NCBI GenBank assembly: GCA_017642425.1
Contig: JAGCPB010000020.1
Span: 62,001-126,000, forward strand
Direction of reading: 5' to 3'
Origin: Bacteroidaceae bacterium
GTDB lineage: Bacteria > Bacteroidota > Bacteroidia > Bacteroidales > Bacteroidaceae
DNA: 64,000 nt
Positions 36,090-45,212 of the stretch are shown in pieces; position 1 is the stretch's first letter, and the number at the start of each line of letters is the position of its first letter. Position numbers and translations under genes: made by a program. Under the pieces are notes generated by a model, which was not told the DNA's origin, did no database searches, and was given only the letters and a program-made list of their open reading frames with translations.

Positions 36090-38663
36090 TTATCCGCAGC
36101 GGGATGAACCGCAGTTCTTGCAGATGAGGCAACCCTCCTGATATACCAGAGATTCGGAACCGCAAACGGAACATTTTTCACCCTTAACGGCAGTGCCGTC
36201 CTGAACATATTTCTTAAGGGCACGCTCCACGCCGTTCTTCCAGTTGTTGATGTTCTCCGATCCAAGGTCAAGTGAGCCGATGAGCTTGATGCACAAGTCT
36301 ATTGGCATCTGGTAACGCAGTACGCCCGATATCAGCTTGGCATAGTTCCAGTACTCCTTGTCAAACTTCTCAGACAGTCCCTCGATGGTTACCTTGTAGC
36401 CGCGTTTGTTGGTAAACTGGAAATCATAGCGTTTGTTGCCGTTATCATCAATGTTCTTGATGATCCAGCCCTTCTCCACTGTCTTGGGCAGTACAATTCC
36501 CTCTTCGTCATCCTGCAGACCAGTGAAGATCTCATAAGGACGACCATCCAGGATTCCTACGAATGCCACCCACTTCTCCTTGTTGTTCTGGAAACGTACC
36601 ACATCGGCCTCCAATATGCGCGGACGGGTCTCGACAACCTGACGAGGCTCACATTCACAAGGTACCAGTGTGGGTTCCTTGCCCTCTTTCTTTTCAGGTT
36701 TCTTTTCACTCTTGGCATCAATCAGCACACCGTCACGTGAACCGTCGCGATATACGGTGCAGCCTTTGCAGCCGCTCTTCCATGCCTCGACATAGAGTTG
36801 GTTGACAAGCTCCTCGGATACATCGTTAGGCAGGTTAATGGTTACGCTTATGGAGTGGTCAACCCACTTCTGCATTGCGCCCTGCATCTTGACTTTGTTC
36901 ACCCAGTCAACATCCTGTGCCGTTGCCTTGTAATATGGTGAGCGGGCCACAAGTTCGTCAACCTGCTCGGGAGTGAACTTCTGGGCAGGGTTGATGCCGT
37001 TCACTACCATCCACTCCACGAACTTGTGGTGGAATACAATGAACTCCTCGAATGCATCGCCGTTCTCATCAACGAATGTTATGTTGGCGTTCTCATCATC
37101 GCGGTTAACCTTGCGGCGGCGCTTATAGACCGGCATGAATACCGGCTCAAGACCCGATGTGGTCTGAGTCATAAGGCTGACAGTGCCGGTAGGTGCAATA
37201 GTCAGGCATGCAATGTTGCGGCGGCCGTATTTCTTCATGTCTGCATAGAGCTCCGGATCAGCCTCCTTGATGCGCAGTATGAACGGATTCTTCTGTTCGC
37301 GTTTCCAGTCAAAGATCTCAAACGCTCCACGCTCCTTGGCCATCTCAACCGATGAACGGTAAGCGGCAAGGGCAAGGGTACGCTGCACTTTCTCAGCAAA
37401 CTCTGTTGCCTCATCGGTGCCGTAACGCAGTCCCATTGCAGCCAGCATATCACCCTCGGCGGTTATGCCTACGCCGGTACGGCGGCCCATGGTGCTCTTG
37501 CGCATTATCTTCTCCCAAAGACGTTTTTCAGTATGCTTTGTCTCATCATCCTCCGGGTCACTGGCTATCTTGGCCTGAATCATGTCTATCTTCTCAATTT
37601 CCAGGTCAATGATATCGTCCATTATGCGCTGTGCAATTGCAACGTGTTTTTTAAAGAGGTCAAAATCAAACTTGGCCTTGGGCGTAAACGGATTCTTTAC
37701 GTATGAATAGAGGTTGATGGCCAGCAGACGGCAGCTGTCATACGGGCAGAGCGGAATCTCGCCGCAGGGGTTGGTGCTGACGGTGCGGAATCCAAGGTCG
37801 GCATAGCAGTCTGGAACTGATTCACGCAGTATGGTATCCCAGAACAGCACACCGGGTTCGGCCGATTTCCAAGCGTTATGCACAATCTTCTTCCAAAGCT
37901 CCGATGCATCTATCTCTTTTGAATATAGAGGCTTCTTTGAATCAATGGGGTATTGCTGGGTGTATTTTTCTCCGGCAATGGCCGCTTTCATGAAATCGTC
38001 ATCAATCTTGACCGATACGTTGGCACCTGTAACCTTGCCACTGGTCATCTTAGCATCAATGAAAGATTCTGAATCAGGGTGCTTTATGGATACGCTAAGC
38101 ATCAGAGCACCGCGGCGTCCGTCCTGTGCCACCTCACGGGTGGAGTTTGAGAAACGCTCCATGAACGGAACGAGTCCGGTTGATGTGAGTGCAGAGTTCT
38201 TGACGGGAGAGCCTTTGGGACGAATATCAGAAAGGTCATGGCCTACACCGCCACGACGTTTCATGAGCTGTACCTGTTCCTCATCAATCTTCATGATGGC
38301 TCCGTAAGAGTCGGCCGATCCCTCATTGCCAATTACGAAGCAGTTTGAGAGGGATGCAATCTGATAGTTGTTGCCGATACCTGTCATGGGGCTTCCCTGC
38401 GGAACAATATACTTGAATCCTTTGAGCAGGTCATGAAGCACAGTTGCCGTCATGGGGTTCTTGTACTTTTTTTCCACGCGGGCAATCTCATTGGCGATAC
38501 GCCAATGCATGTCATCGGGAGTCTTCTCATAAATATTTCCGAAGGAGTCCTTTACCGCGTACTTGTTCACCCAGACTTTGGCTGCAAGTTCGTCGCCTCC
38601 GAAATAATCGATCGAGGCTTTGAATGCCTCGTCAAAAGTGTAGGTCAGTTTCTTGTTGTCCAT
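36090..38663 (-). CDS. nrdJ: Adenosylcobalamin-dependent ribonucleotide reductase (class II)
   Basis: Reduces ribonucleotides to deoxyribonucleotides with a B12-generated thiyl radical and needs no oxygen. The 857-residue protein has the class II features: a long N-terminal part with NEIARVEKKYKNP and GSPMTGIGNNYQIASLSNCFV, RRGGVGHDLSDIRPKGSPV near residue 136, the finger-loop NPCGEIPLCPYDSCRLLA near 306, and IAPTGTVSLMTQTTSGLEP near 497. The C-terminus is a Cys-rich zinc-ribbon-like tail (CSVCG ... CLICKNCGSSRCG) typical of this NrdJ subgroup. Dependence on cobalamin implies uptake or synthesis elsewhere in the genome; no cobalamin riboswitch is visible in the leader. Confidence 0.94.
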   Translation of the reverse strand: MDNKKLTYTFDEAFKASIDYFGGDELAAKVWVNKYAVKDSFGNIYEKTPDDMHWRIANEIARVEKKYKNPMTATVLHDLLKGFKYIVPQGSPMTGIGNNYQIASLSNCFVIGNEGSADSYGAIMKIDEEQVQLMKRRGGVGHDLSDIRPKGSPVKNSALTSTGLVPFMERFSNSTREVAQDGRRGALMLSVSIKHPDSESFIDAKMTSGKVTGANVSVKIDDDFMKAAIAGEKYTQQYPIDSKKPLYSKEIDASELWKKIVHNAWKSAEPGVLFWDTILRESVPDCYADLGFRTVSTNPCGEIPLCPYDSCRLLAINLYSYVKNPFTPKAKFDFDLFKKHVAIAQRIMDDIIDLEIEKIDMIQAKIASDPEDDETKHTEKRLWEKIMRKSTMGRRTGVGITAEGDMLAAMGLRYGTDEATEFAEKVQRTLALAAYRSSVEMAKERGAFEIFDWKREQKNPFILRIKEADPELYADMKKYGRRNIACLTIAPTGTVSLMTQTTSGLEPVFMPVYKRRRKVNRDDENANITFVDENGDAFEEFIVFHHKFVEWMVVNGINPAQKFTPEQVDELVARSPYYKATAQDVDWVNKVKMQGAMQKWVDHSISVTINLPNDVSEELVNQLYVEAWKSGCKGCTVYRDGSRDGVLIDAKSEKKPEKKEGKEPTLVPCECEPRQVVETRPRILEADVVRFQNNKEKWVAFVGILDGRPYEIFTGLQDDEEGIVLPKTVEKGWIIKNIDDNGNKRYDFQFTNKRGYKVTIEGLSEKFDKEYWNYAKLISGVLRYQMPIDLCIKLIGSLDLGSENINNWKNGVERALKKYVQDGTAVKGEKCSVCGSESLVYQEGCLICKNCGSSRCG

Positions 38664-38696
38664 TTATAATTACTTGTTTGATATATGCGCATAACA

Positions 38697-38722
38697 CAAT
38701 CCCGATTGGGGGATCGGGATTG
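38697..38722 (-). promoter_or_regulatory. Perfect hairpin at the extreme 5' end of the nrdJ mRNA
   Basis: CAATCCCGAT (38697-38706) and ATCGGGATTG (38713-38722) form a 10-bp perfect stem with a six-base loop. With the predicted start at about 38725, the hairpin would begin within 3 nt of the mRNA 5' end and lie 34 nt before the ATG. Such placement suits a 5' stabiliser or a protein-binding site. The gap 38664-38981 also holds the nrdJ promoter and the dnaA terminator; the AT-rich rest shows nothing. Confidence 0.5.
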
Positions 38723-38728
38723 GCAGTA

Positions 38729-38736
38729 CAAATATA
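38729..38736 (-). promoter_or_regulatory. -7 box of the nrdJ-folB operon
   Basis: Reads TATATTTG on the minus strand, 66 bases before the nrdJ ATG. TTTGCAAA at 38763-38770 is a possible -33 element. Confidence 0.5.
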
Positions 38737-38929
38737 TTAAATGGAATGCAGATAAACTAGTGTTTGCAAAAAATAATTTTCAATTTATGGAAAGTTTTCC
38801 ATTTTGTTACAGTAATGCATTGATAATAAGTAAAATGACATTTCTGAAATTATAAAAAGTTGTCCAAAACGGAGAATTATTCAGGTTTCTGGATTGTTCA
38901 GATAATTGAAAACGGTTTTGACGGATAAT

Positions 38930-38957
38930 AAAAAAGCGGCGAGAGAATCACCGCTTT
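38930..38957 (-). terminator. Intrinsic terminator of dnaA
   Basis: On the minus strand AAAGCGG (38957-38951) pairs with CCGCTTT (38939-38933) around an 11-base loop and runs into a T-tract. It begins 25 bases after the dnaA stop. Confidence 0.75.
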
Positions 38958-38981
38958 AATCAACTTAGACATCCTGAAAAA

Positions 38982-40382
38982 TCAGCAGCGGAGTCCGCTT
39001 TCTATATTCTCCATATCGGCCTTGAAGTTCTTGTCTACCTGAATCTGGTCACGGACCATGTTGCAGGCATGCAGAACTGTGGCGTGATCGCGCTTTCCGA
39101 TATAGGCTCCAATCTTTGAAGTTGAGAAATCCAGATATTTCTTGGCCAGATACATACTGATCTGTCTTGCCTGGACGATCTCATGTTTACGTGATTTTGA
39201 TTGGACGGATGACTCGTCGATGTTATAATAGTCACAGACTTTTGTGAGAATTGATTCAATTGTGATAGGTTTCTGCTCGTGATGCTGGCTCTTGTCTATC
39301 ACTTCATGGGTAAGATTCAGGTCAACCTCCTTTCCGTAGATTGTCGAATAGGCCATGAGTGATACAATCACACCCTCCAGGTCACGTACATTATCCCTAA
39401 TCTTGTCTGCAATGTATTCAATTACCGGCTCCGGGAACTGTATGCCGTCACGTCTGGTCTTGTCACGCAGGATTTCTTTGCGCAGGTTCAGGTCCGGACG
39501 TTCAAGTTCTGCTACCAGACCCCATTTGAAACGGGTGATCAGACGCTCTTCAAGGTCTTTCATGTCCTTGGGCGGGCGATCGCTCGTCATGATGAGCTGC
39601 TTGTGGTTCAGGTGCAGATAATTGAATATGTGGAAGAATGTATTCTGAGTCTTAGTGTAACCTGAAAGCTCCTGCATATCATCAATTATCAATACATCTA
39701 TTGACTGGTAGAAATGTATGAAGTCATTGACGGTATTGTTTCTGGCTGCGTCAGTATACTGCACCATGAACAGGTGAGCTGAAACGTACAGGACTCTCTT
39801 TTCCGGATGCAGTTCCTTGACCTTGCGGCCTATGGCGGTAGCCAGATGGGTCTTGCCCACACCTGATGAACCGTATATGAACAATGGGTTGAAGGCGCTG
39901 CCTGCAGGGTTAAGGGCGATTGTCTCACCGGCAGTGCGTGCAAGCTTGTTGCTTATTCCTTCTACAAAGTTCTCAAAGCTGTAGTTGGGATCAAGTTGCG
40001 GATTAAGGTCCTGCACCAGCGGGGCATCATTTGCCGAAGGAGCCTTGTTGCCTGAATCTGCCGTTCCCTTAATATTATTAGATAAGGTGTTGGCTGAACT
40101 GACGTTTTGGTTTATGTTGTTCTCCTTATCAGTAAGGATGCTGTAGACCAGTCTTGTGCCCTTGCCGAATACCTTGATGAGAGCGGCCTTGATTACGTTG
40201 AGGCAGTTCTGCTCAAGGAACTCGTAGACAAACGGACTGGGAACCTGGATGGTGAGTTCTCCGCTTTCCAAAGAGACAGGTTCCACAACAGAGAACCATG
40301 TATCGAAGACTGACTCCGATACGTTGTCACGGATAAAATCCAGACATAAGCTCCATTGGTTTTTTAGTTCTGTCCCTGTCAT
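38982..40382 (-). CDS. dnaA: Chromosomal replication initiator DnaA
   Basis: AAA+ protein that binds DnaA boxes and opens the origin. The 466-residue protein has all four domains: N-terminal interaction domain (1-80), a Asn/Ser-rich linker (85-130), the AAA+ core with Walker A GSSGVGKTH (171-179) and Walker B VLIIDDMQEL near 231, and domain IV with the DNA-binding signature KRDHATVLHACN near 435. GSSGVGKTH replaces the common GGVGLGKTH, as is normal for Bacteroidetes. It is monocistronic: a terminator follows, and a 376-bp gap lies upstream. Confidence 0.96.
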   Translation of the reverse strand: MTGTELKNQWSLCLDFIRDNVSESVFDTWFSVVEPVSLESGELTIQVPSPFVYEFLEQNCLNVIKAALIKVFGKGTRLVYSILTDKENNINQNVSSANTLSNNIKGTADSGNKAPSANDAPLVQDLNPQLDPNYSFENFVEGISNKLARTAGETIALNPAGSAFNPLFIYGSSGVGKTHLATAIGRKVKELHPEKRVLYVSAHLFMVQYTDAARNNTVNDFIHFYQSIDVLIIDDMQELSGYTKTQNTFFHIFNYLHLNHKQLIMTSDRPPKDMKDLEERLITRFKWGLVAELERPDLNLRKEILRDKTRRDGIQFPEPVIEYIADKIRDNVRDLEGVIVSLMAYSTIYGKEVDLNLTHEVIDKSQHHEQKPITIESILTKVCDYYNIDESSVQSKSRKHEIVQARQISMYLAKKYLDFSTSKIGAYIGKRDHATVLHACNMVRDQIQVDKNFKADMENIESGLRC

Positions 40383-40758
40383 AATTTTGGATTGTCGGGT
40401 CGGACTTAAAGTGGTCTTTCCATCATCTGCAATGCAAAGTTGACAATCTTATTCCAATTACACAAACGGCATCCGGGATGTGGAAAAATCCGCTTTTGTA
40501 AGGTGTTGGGAATTAGGCACTTGGAAAAGGGTATCAAAAAAGTTGAAAATAGACTATTGATTTATAATTTGATTCTGTAAATCAGTTACTTAGCCTGTTG
40601 ATAACTATTGCGACGGGTCTGTTTTGAGCACCGCTTTACCCTTTTTTAGAGCCCTCTAAATGACGTTTGTCTGATGGCTTCAGAAAAAACGAGAGGAAGG
40701 CTCTATTTAGACAAAATCTAAATTGGGAGGTAAAAATCGAACGTATATTTCAGGTATA
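40383..40758. other. AT-rich dnaA upstream region with DnaA-box-like sites and TCTAAA inverted repeats
   Basis: No gene is visible. Two sites resemble the DnaA box complement TGTGGATAA with one mismatch each: TGTGGAAAA (40489-40497) and TGTTGATAA (40596-40604). Nearer the amidase gene, a cluster of TTTAGA/TCTAAA arms forms hairpins: TTTAGAG / CTCTAAA (40645-40660), ATTTAGA-caaaa-TCTAAAT (40705-40723), and an enclosing TAGAGCC (40647-40653) / GGCTCTA (40699-40705). These could serve dnaA autoregulation, an origin, or termination of the operon ending at 40759. Two weak boxes do not establish an origin. Confidence 0.35.
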
Positions 40759-41871
40759 TTATTTGTTTTTTGAGGTGATTTCCCTGGCTTCTTTTACACT
40801 GATTTTTTTGCCTTGGTAGACGGCAATGACGAATGCGTCCTTGTATTTTTTCTGGACCTCAGCCTTCGTCTTCTGGACGGCATCATAATCAGTAGTGTTG
40901 CCACAGGTGTATTTACAGACTCCGTCTTCTGTGTAGTAGTCAACATCAGGATAGGCTTTCAGTCTTTTGTCATCTTTCTTGAGAGGCTTCTTAAGACTCA
41001 TGAACTGAACCTTATATACCGGCAGTTCCTTTTCATTCCCATTGTTGCCTATTGCCTGTGCCGTGGGGACTGCCTTGTCAATGAGTTTGTTGTGATAGTC
41101 CAGATACTCCTTGAACGCCTTATACAGGCTCTGGCTCATCTCGTCAATTCCCTTTTGCGATGTAAGATACTTGCATTCATTGTCATTTGATATGAATCCC
41201 AGTTCAATCAGAATGCTTGGCATGGTGCTTTTCCATAATACCAGATAACCTGCCTGGTGTACGCCGCGGTCAGGCCGTTTGGCTGATTTAACCATCTGGT
41301 TCTGTGTGAATGTGGCCATTTTCAGGCTCTCTTTCTGATACTCGTTCTGCATGAACTCAAAAATGATCATGCTTTCCGGGCTGTTGGGGTCATAGCCCTC
41401 GTAATGGGCTTCATAGTCATTCTCAAGCAAGATGGCCTTGTTCTCCTCAAGGGCCGCGTTAAGATTGGCGCTGGTACGGTTTTCCTCAACTCCCAGAAGA
41501 TATGTCTCGGCGCCGTTGGCGCTCTTGCTTTTGGCTGAGTTGGTGTGAACCGATATGAACATGTCTGCACCTGCCTTGTTTGCAATGTCAGCGCGTTTGT
41601 ACAGTTCCACAAAGACATCGGTCTTGCGTGTGTAGATTACTTTAACGTCTTTGCAGTTTTCCTCTATGAGTTTACCCATCTTGAGCGCGATGTTCAGGTT
41701 TATGGTCTTCTCCTGGTTCTTTCCGTTGACCGCACCCGGGTCTTTGCCTCCGTGTCCGGGATCGATAACCAGTACAAAGCGTCCCTGGTCATCAACAGCG
41801 TTGGCCGGTAATCCCAGAGCCAGGAATACTGTCGTGACTATTATGCCGAGTATCTTATATGCTTTGGTCAT
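40759..41871 (-). CDS. N-acetylmuramoyl-L-alanine amidase (Amidase_3)
   Basis: Secreted zinc enzyme that removes stem peptides from peptidoglycan. The 370-residue protein has a signal peptide (ILGIIVTTVFLALGLPANA), then the catalytic domain: VIDPGHGGKDPGA near residue 35 (first zinc His), Glu in KNQEKTINLNIA near 54, MFISVHTNS near 104 (second His), and SILIELGFISN near 224 (catalytic Glu). Residues 280-370 form a separate C-terminal region (YKVQFMSLKKPLKKDDKRLK and similar) like a SPOR-type peptidoglycan-binding module. It is the last gene of a five-gene operon and overlaps the heme-motif lipoprotein gene by 4 bases, which ties that unknown cassette to the cell wall. Confidence 0.9.
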   Translation of the reverse strand: MTKAYKILGIIVTTVFLALGLPANAVDDQGRFVLVIDPGHGGKDPGAVNGKNQEKTINLNIALKMGKLIEENCKDVKVIYTRKTDVFVELYKRADIANKAGADMFISVHTNSAKSKSANGAETYLLGVEENRTSANLNAALEENKAILLENDYEAHYEGYDPNSPESMIIFEFMQNEYQKESLKMATFTQNQMVKSAKRPDRGVHQAGYLVLWKSTMPSILIELGFISNDNECKYLTSQKGIDEMSQSLYKAFKEYLDYHNKLIDKAVPTAQAIGNNGNEKELPVYKVQFMSLKKPLKKDDKRLKAYPDVDYYTEDGVCKYTCGNTTDYDAVQKTKAEVQKKYKDAFVIAVYQGKKISVKEAREITSKNK

Positions 41872-43358
41872 TCTTCTCTTTTTGATTCATAATTTACTTG
41901 TTTGGCATCAGTGCTCTTAATGAAAGATGCCAACATCCTTGCCGAAACCTTTACAGGCTCAACTGTAAACTCCGGAATATTGAACGAGTACATGAACTTG
42001 TGCGAGAATTCCGGATCTTTTTGCGGCAGCAGGAACGGTTTTGTAAATGTTCCGTCCTCATTCAGATGTGACAGGTACAAGCGGGTATGTACACCATCTT
42101 CACGTCTGGAACTGATTACTACCCATTTACCGTTACTTGCCCATGAGTGATAGCTTTCAGACTTGTTGCTGTTTATTTCATCTACATATCTGCGGGTTCC
42201 TTTTTCAAGGTCGAACATTATCAAGTCAGACACCTCCTGGTTGGGCGGGAATACTCCGTGAGTACTGATGCAGCACAGTAACCAGCGGCCATCGGGAGAT
42301 ACTCTGGGCCATGTTACGCTACTGTCAACGGCTGCCGCATCATAAAACATCTGTTTAGGGCTCCACGTCCTGTTTTCAGGGTTGAACCGTTTGGAATAGA
42401 GGCTGTACTTGAATGTGGCGTTTGCGTTGGCAGCAGCCGCTCCGCCGGCCTTTTTGAAGTCTGACGGATTTCCGGTATAGGCAGAGACGTAGAATAAGGT
42501 CTTGCCGTCGGGGGCCCATGAGGGGTAGCATTCAAATTGGGTTGAATCGTTTTCGATAATGCTTACAGCCTTATCGGACAGATTGTAGAGAATCAGGTCA
42601 CTCTCATCATCGAATACTTCTATCCTGTTGGTATGGTTGGTATGTATATTCTGAAAAGTCATGTTTGTAGAGTACGCTATGTAGTCATGCGTAGGATGCC
42701 ATGACGGATAGACTGCCGCGGAGATGGTTGAATCAGTCTTCATGTTGAGTTTTTCAAGTTTCCCGTTGGTGTACATTATGGTTCCGCCCAGATACTGACG
42801 GATATGGAACTGCATGTTGTCCGTATGCCAGTTCTTGAAACTGTGACAGTTTATGCATTGGGTCTGGGTACCGTGTGATACCATCGAATTGGCATAAACC
42901 ACCTTCTCGCTGAAGGTTGTTATGTCGCGTTGGTTGATGGTGAGTCTTTGGTATGATTCAAAGAGGGGAGGAATGACCCTGTACGTGAGATAGGGGTCTA
43001 TTTCATCAGCGACATTGATGCCGAAAGAGTTCATTCTTATCCACCCCTTTCCTTTCTTTTCAAATATGTTGACGGTTATATTGCCCTGTGACGTAAGTTT
43101 TCTCCATTTTCTGATGGGAATGACCACTTTCTTTCCGGTTACCTTGACTTTTACATCGCCCGATTCAAGCAGCGTGATGTACTTTCCTGCCGTATCCAGG
43201 ATCATGAAGTTGGCAGGAGCGATATTTACAGGTACGGTGATGTTCCTGTAATCGGGGAATATTGCGGCATCTGAGCCGGAAACGGGATTCTGCACTCCTC
43301 TGCCGCATGACGCGAGGATCAACACAGACAATATGATATATACTGATATCTTTCTCAT
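41868..43358 (-). CDS. Beta-propeller lipoprotein with one CxxCH heme motif (copy 2)
   Basis: A 496-residue protein with lipobox LILASC (lipidated Cys18). An N-terminal beta domain (about 30-125) is followed by CINCH at residues 168-172, a c-type heme attachment motif, and then TolB/PD40-like propeller repeats: YPSWHPTHDYIAYS, YPSWAPDGKTLFYVS, WPRVSPDGRWLLCC and YHSWASNGKWVVISSRR. It is alignable end to end with the copy at 45190-46674, including CINCH at the same residue numbers. Cotranscribed between a DUF6057-type membrane protein (6-bp gap) and the amidase (4-bp overlap). Function unknown; a periplasmic or outer-membrane-facing sensor or cytochrome is possible. Confidence 0.8.
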   Translation of the reverse strand: MRKISVYIILSVLILASCGRGVQNPVSGSDAAIFPDYRNITVPVNIAPANFMILDTAGKYITLLESGDVKVKVTGKKVVIPIRKWRKLTSQGNITVNIFEKKGKGWIRMNSFGINVADEIDPYLTYRVIPPLFESYQRLTINQRDITTFSEKVVYANSMVSHGTQTQCINCHSFKNWHTDNMQFHIRQYLGGTIMYTNGKLEKLNMKTDSTISAAVYPSWHPTHDYIAYSTNMTFQNIHTNHTNRIEVFDDESDLILYNLSDKAVSIIENDSTQFECYPSWAPDGKTLFYVSAYTGNPSDFKKAGGAAAANANATFKYSLYSKRFNPENRTWSPKQMFYDAAAVDSSVTWPRVSPDGRWLLCCISTHGVFPPNQEVSDLIMFDLEKGTRRYVDEINSNKSESYHSWASNGKWVVISSRREDGVHTRLYLSHLNEDGTFTKPFLLPQKDPEFSHKFMYSFNIPEFTVEPVKVSARMLASFIKSTDAKQVNYESKREE

Positions 43359-43364
43359 AACGGT

Positions 43365-45212
43365 TCAGAACATTACCAGTTCGTTTACATAATAGTAATA
43401 GTAGAAATACGTATGTCTCAGATTGACAGCGAAATTCTGCCGTGCCTCCTCATGATTCATCTTGCCGGTTTTGGCCGCATTCTGTACAAAGGAGTTGTAG
43501 AGGGTCTTTACCTGATCGTCATAAGGTATGGCCTCCATCAGCTCCTTGTTGTTCTGGCTGAACAGATATGCGGCTTCCTGATAATACCGGTCTATCTTTT
43601 TGGGGTTATTGGAATCCAGATACAGGAAAAACCTGGTCCAGAACAGGGTGGACTGCTTGTTCTTCATTGCAAAGAAAAGAGCCACACGGTCATATAGCGG
43701 AGTGGCATTGTCCGGTCTTGGCCCATTGAAATGCTCCAACAGGAAGAACTCGCACCCTTGAAAATCAGAACATACCTGGTCATCATAACACATGAGTGGC
43801 AGAATCATGTCATACGGAGCTGTTTTTGCAACCAGGCTTCTGTCTATACATAACTTACGCTGTTCCCTTGCCCATTTCCGGTAGAACAAAGTATGTTCCA
43901 GTTTATCCAGATATTTCAGGGCAAACTGAGTGTCATTCAGCAGTATGGCATTCATGGCATGATACTTGTATGTCTGATAGTTGCTTCCAAAGAACACCGT
44001 CTCCTCTATCAGCCAGCGGTTGCACAATCCGGGTATTCCGTAGTTAAGGTGCAGTATCCTGCCTATCTGGAAAGACATGGGTAGATTCCAGCTTCTCTTT
44101 TGCTCTTTGTCTCCGTCTTCAAAATCAAAGATGCGCTGGCCCTCCCGGCCGGTTTTTATCAGGGCAAGATCCTTAAGGACCACCATGACGCGCGTAGGCT
44201 CCCAGGCAGGATCGTCTTCATGTCTGGACTGGACCTGCTCAAGTATCGATATGGCTTTGTCCCACTCAAGATTGTCGGCAGAACGTATCATTCCCAGTTC
44301 GGCCTTGAAGTTGTCATCCCTGAACCAGAATATTGAAGGTATGGCAATGGCTGCGGCTAAAGATACACCCTGTATCAGAGAGAGGACACGTGTGCCGCTA
44401 ATCCGGCTCAGGTGTTTTGAGAAGGGTGCGATAATGAGCAGCAGGAAGGCCGGTATGAGCGGTATCTGCATCCTTGACTGGCTCAGCTCATAAATCTGTT
44501 CAGGCATTCCTATTGTCCACCCGTTAGAGATATTATAGGTGGTGGTTCCCACAAATAATATGGGAGCTAGTATGATGACAGCCACCGCACCGGTCAATGT
44601 CATTATACGGCATATCCTGCTGTGATCTGAAAGTATGATATCAATGCAGGCGGCTGCAATTCCGGCAAGCGCATAGAATCCTGCAATATAATAACCGGCA
44701 AAACCCCAGAACAAGGCAAGCAGCAGTGAGATTACCGGCTTGCGGCTTTTTCTAAATACCTTAATTGTAAGAAGCGCCCATAAACAGCCAAGTACGGGAA
44801 GGAAGAAATAGCCGGGAAGGTTCATGACATATACGATATATCCCATTGACAGGTTGTATGCCACGAATATGGATGCGGGCAAGTACGCCAGAACCGAAAG
44901 ATGTGCGGGAATCCTGAATACAATACGTGTAAGTTCCGCTGATGCAGTAAGTAAAAGTACCCATATCAGAGCGCCAACCCAGGGAATGTGCAGGAACTGG
45001 GTAAGGAACAGACCAAACAAAGAGAGAACACCGGAGGGCTTGCACAGGTATTCACTTAACCAGAACAGGTCAAACTCAAAGTATGACCTTTCCTCTACTT
45101 TCATCAGATAATCCTTTGAGAACAGGATTAATGCCACCCATAACAGGACGGGTAGTATCCAGCGGGCCTTTGAAAGCAGGTCAGGTATTTTATTCTCCTT
45201 TCTTTGATTCAT
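43365..45212 (-). CDS. Polytopic membrane protein with C-terminal helical domain, DUF6057 type (copy 2)
   Basis: A 615-residue protein. The first 320 residues hold about 8 to 10 hydrophobic segments, e.g. WILPVLLWVALILF, FLTQFLHIPWVGALIWVLLL and AFLLLIIAPF. The rest is a soluble helical, TPR-like part with LEHTLFYRKWAREQR, a motif shared with the copy-1 protein. The C-terminus is strikingly aromatic (HTYFYYYYYVNELVMF). The start overlaps the preceding lipoprotein gene by 23 bases. I place it with DUF6057 proteins by overall pattern; no activity is known. Its constant partnership with the CxxCH lipoprotein suggests a complex. Confidence 0.75.
   Translation of the reverse strand: MNQRKENKIPDLLSKARWILPVLLWVALILFSKDYLMKVEERSYFEFDLFWLSEYLCKPSGVLSLFGLFLTQFLHIPWVGALIWVLLLTASAELTRIVFRIPAHLSVLAYLPASIFVAYNLSMGYIVYVMNLPGYFFLPVLGCLWALLTIKVFRKSRKPVISLLLALFWGFAGYYIAGFYALAGIAAACIDIILSDHSRICRIMTLTGAVAVIILAPILFVGTTTYNISNGWTIGMPEQIYELSQSRMQIPLIPAFLLLIIAPFSKHLSRISGTRVLSLIQGVSLAAAIAIPSIFWFRDDNFKAELGMIRSADNLEWDKAISILEQVQSRHEDDPAWEPTRVMVVLKDLALIKTGREGQRIFDFEDGDKEQKRSWNLPMSFQIGRILHLNYGIPGLCNRWLIEETVFFGSNYQTYKYHAMNAILLNDTQFALKYLDKLEHTLFYRKWAREQRKLCIDRSLVAKTAPYDMILPLMCYDDQVCSDFQGCEFFLLEHFNGPRPDNATPLYDRVALFFAMKNKQSTLFWTRFFLYLDSNNPKKIDRYYQEAAYLFSQNNKELMEAIPYDDQVKTLYNSFVQNAAKTGKMNHEEARQNFAVNLRHTYFYYYYYVNELVMF

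Noticed and set aside
36089..36271. Longer folB start
   Set aside because: The extension lies within the nrdJ coding sequence and is unrelated to dihydroneopterin aldolases; 122 residues is the normal length.
38664..38981. Cobalamin riboswitch upstream of the B12-dependent reductase
   Set aside because: The predicted leader is only about 60 nt and holds a simple hairpin; no B12-box-like sequence or multi-stem architecture is visible.
40383..40758. Firm replication origin call
   Set aside because: Only two imperfect DnaA boxes are seen; skew data over the genome would be needed.
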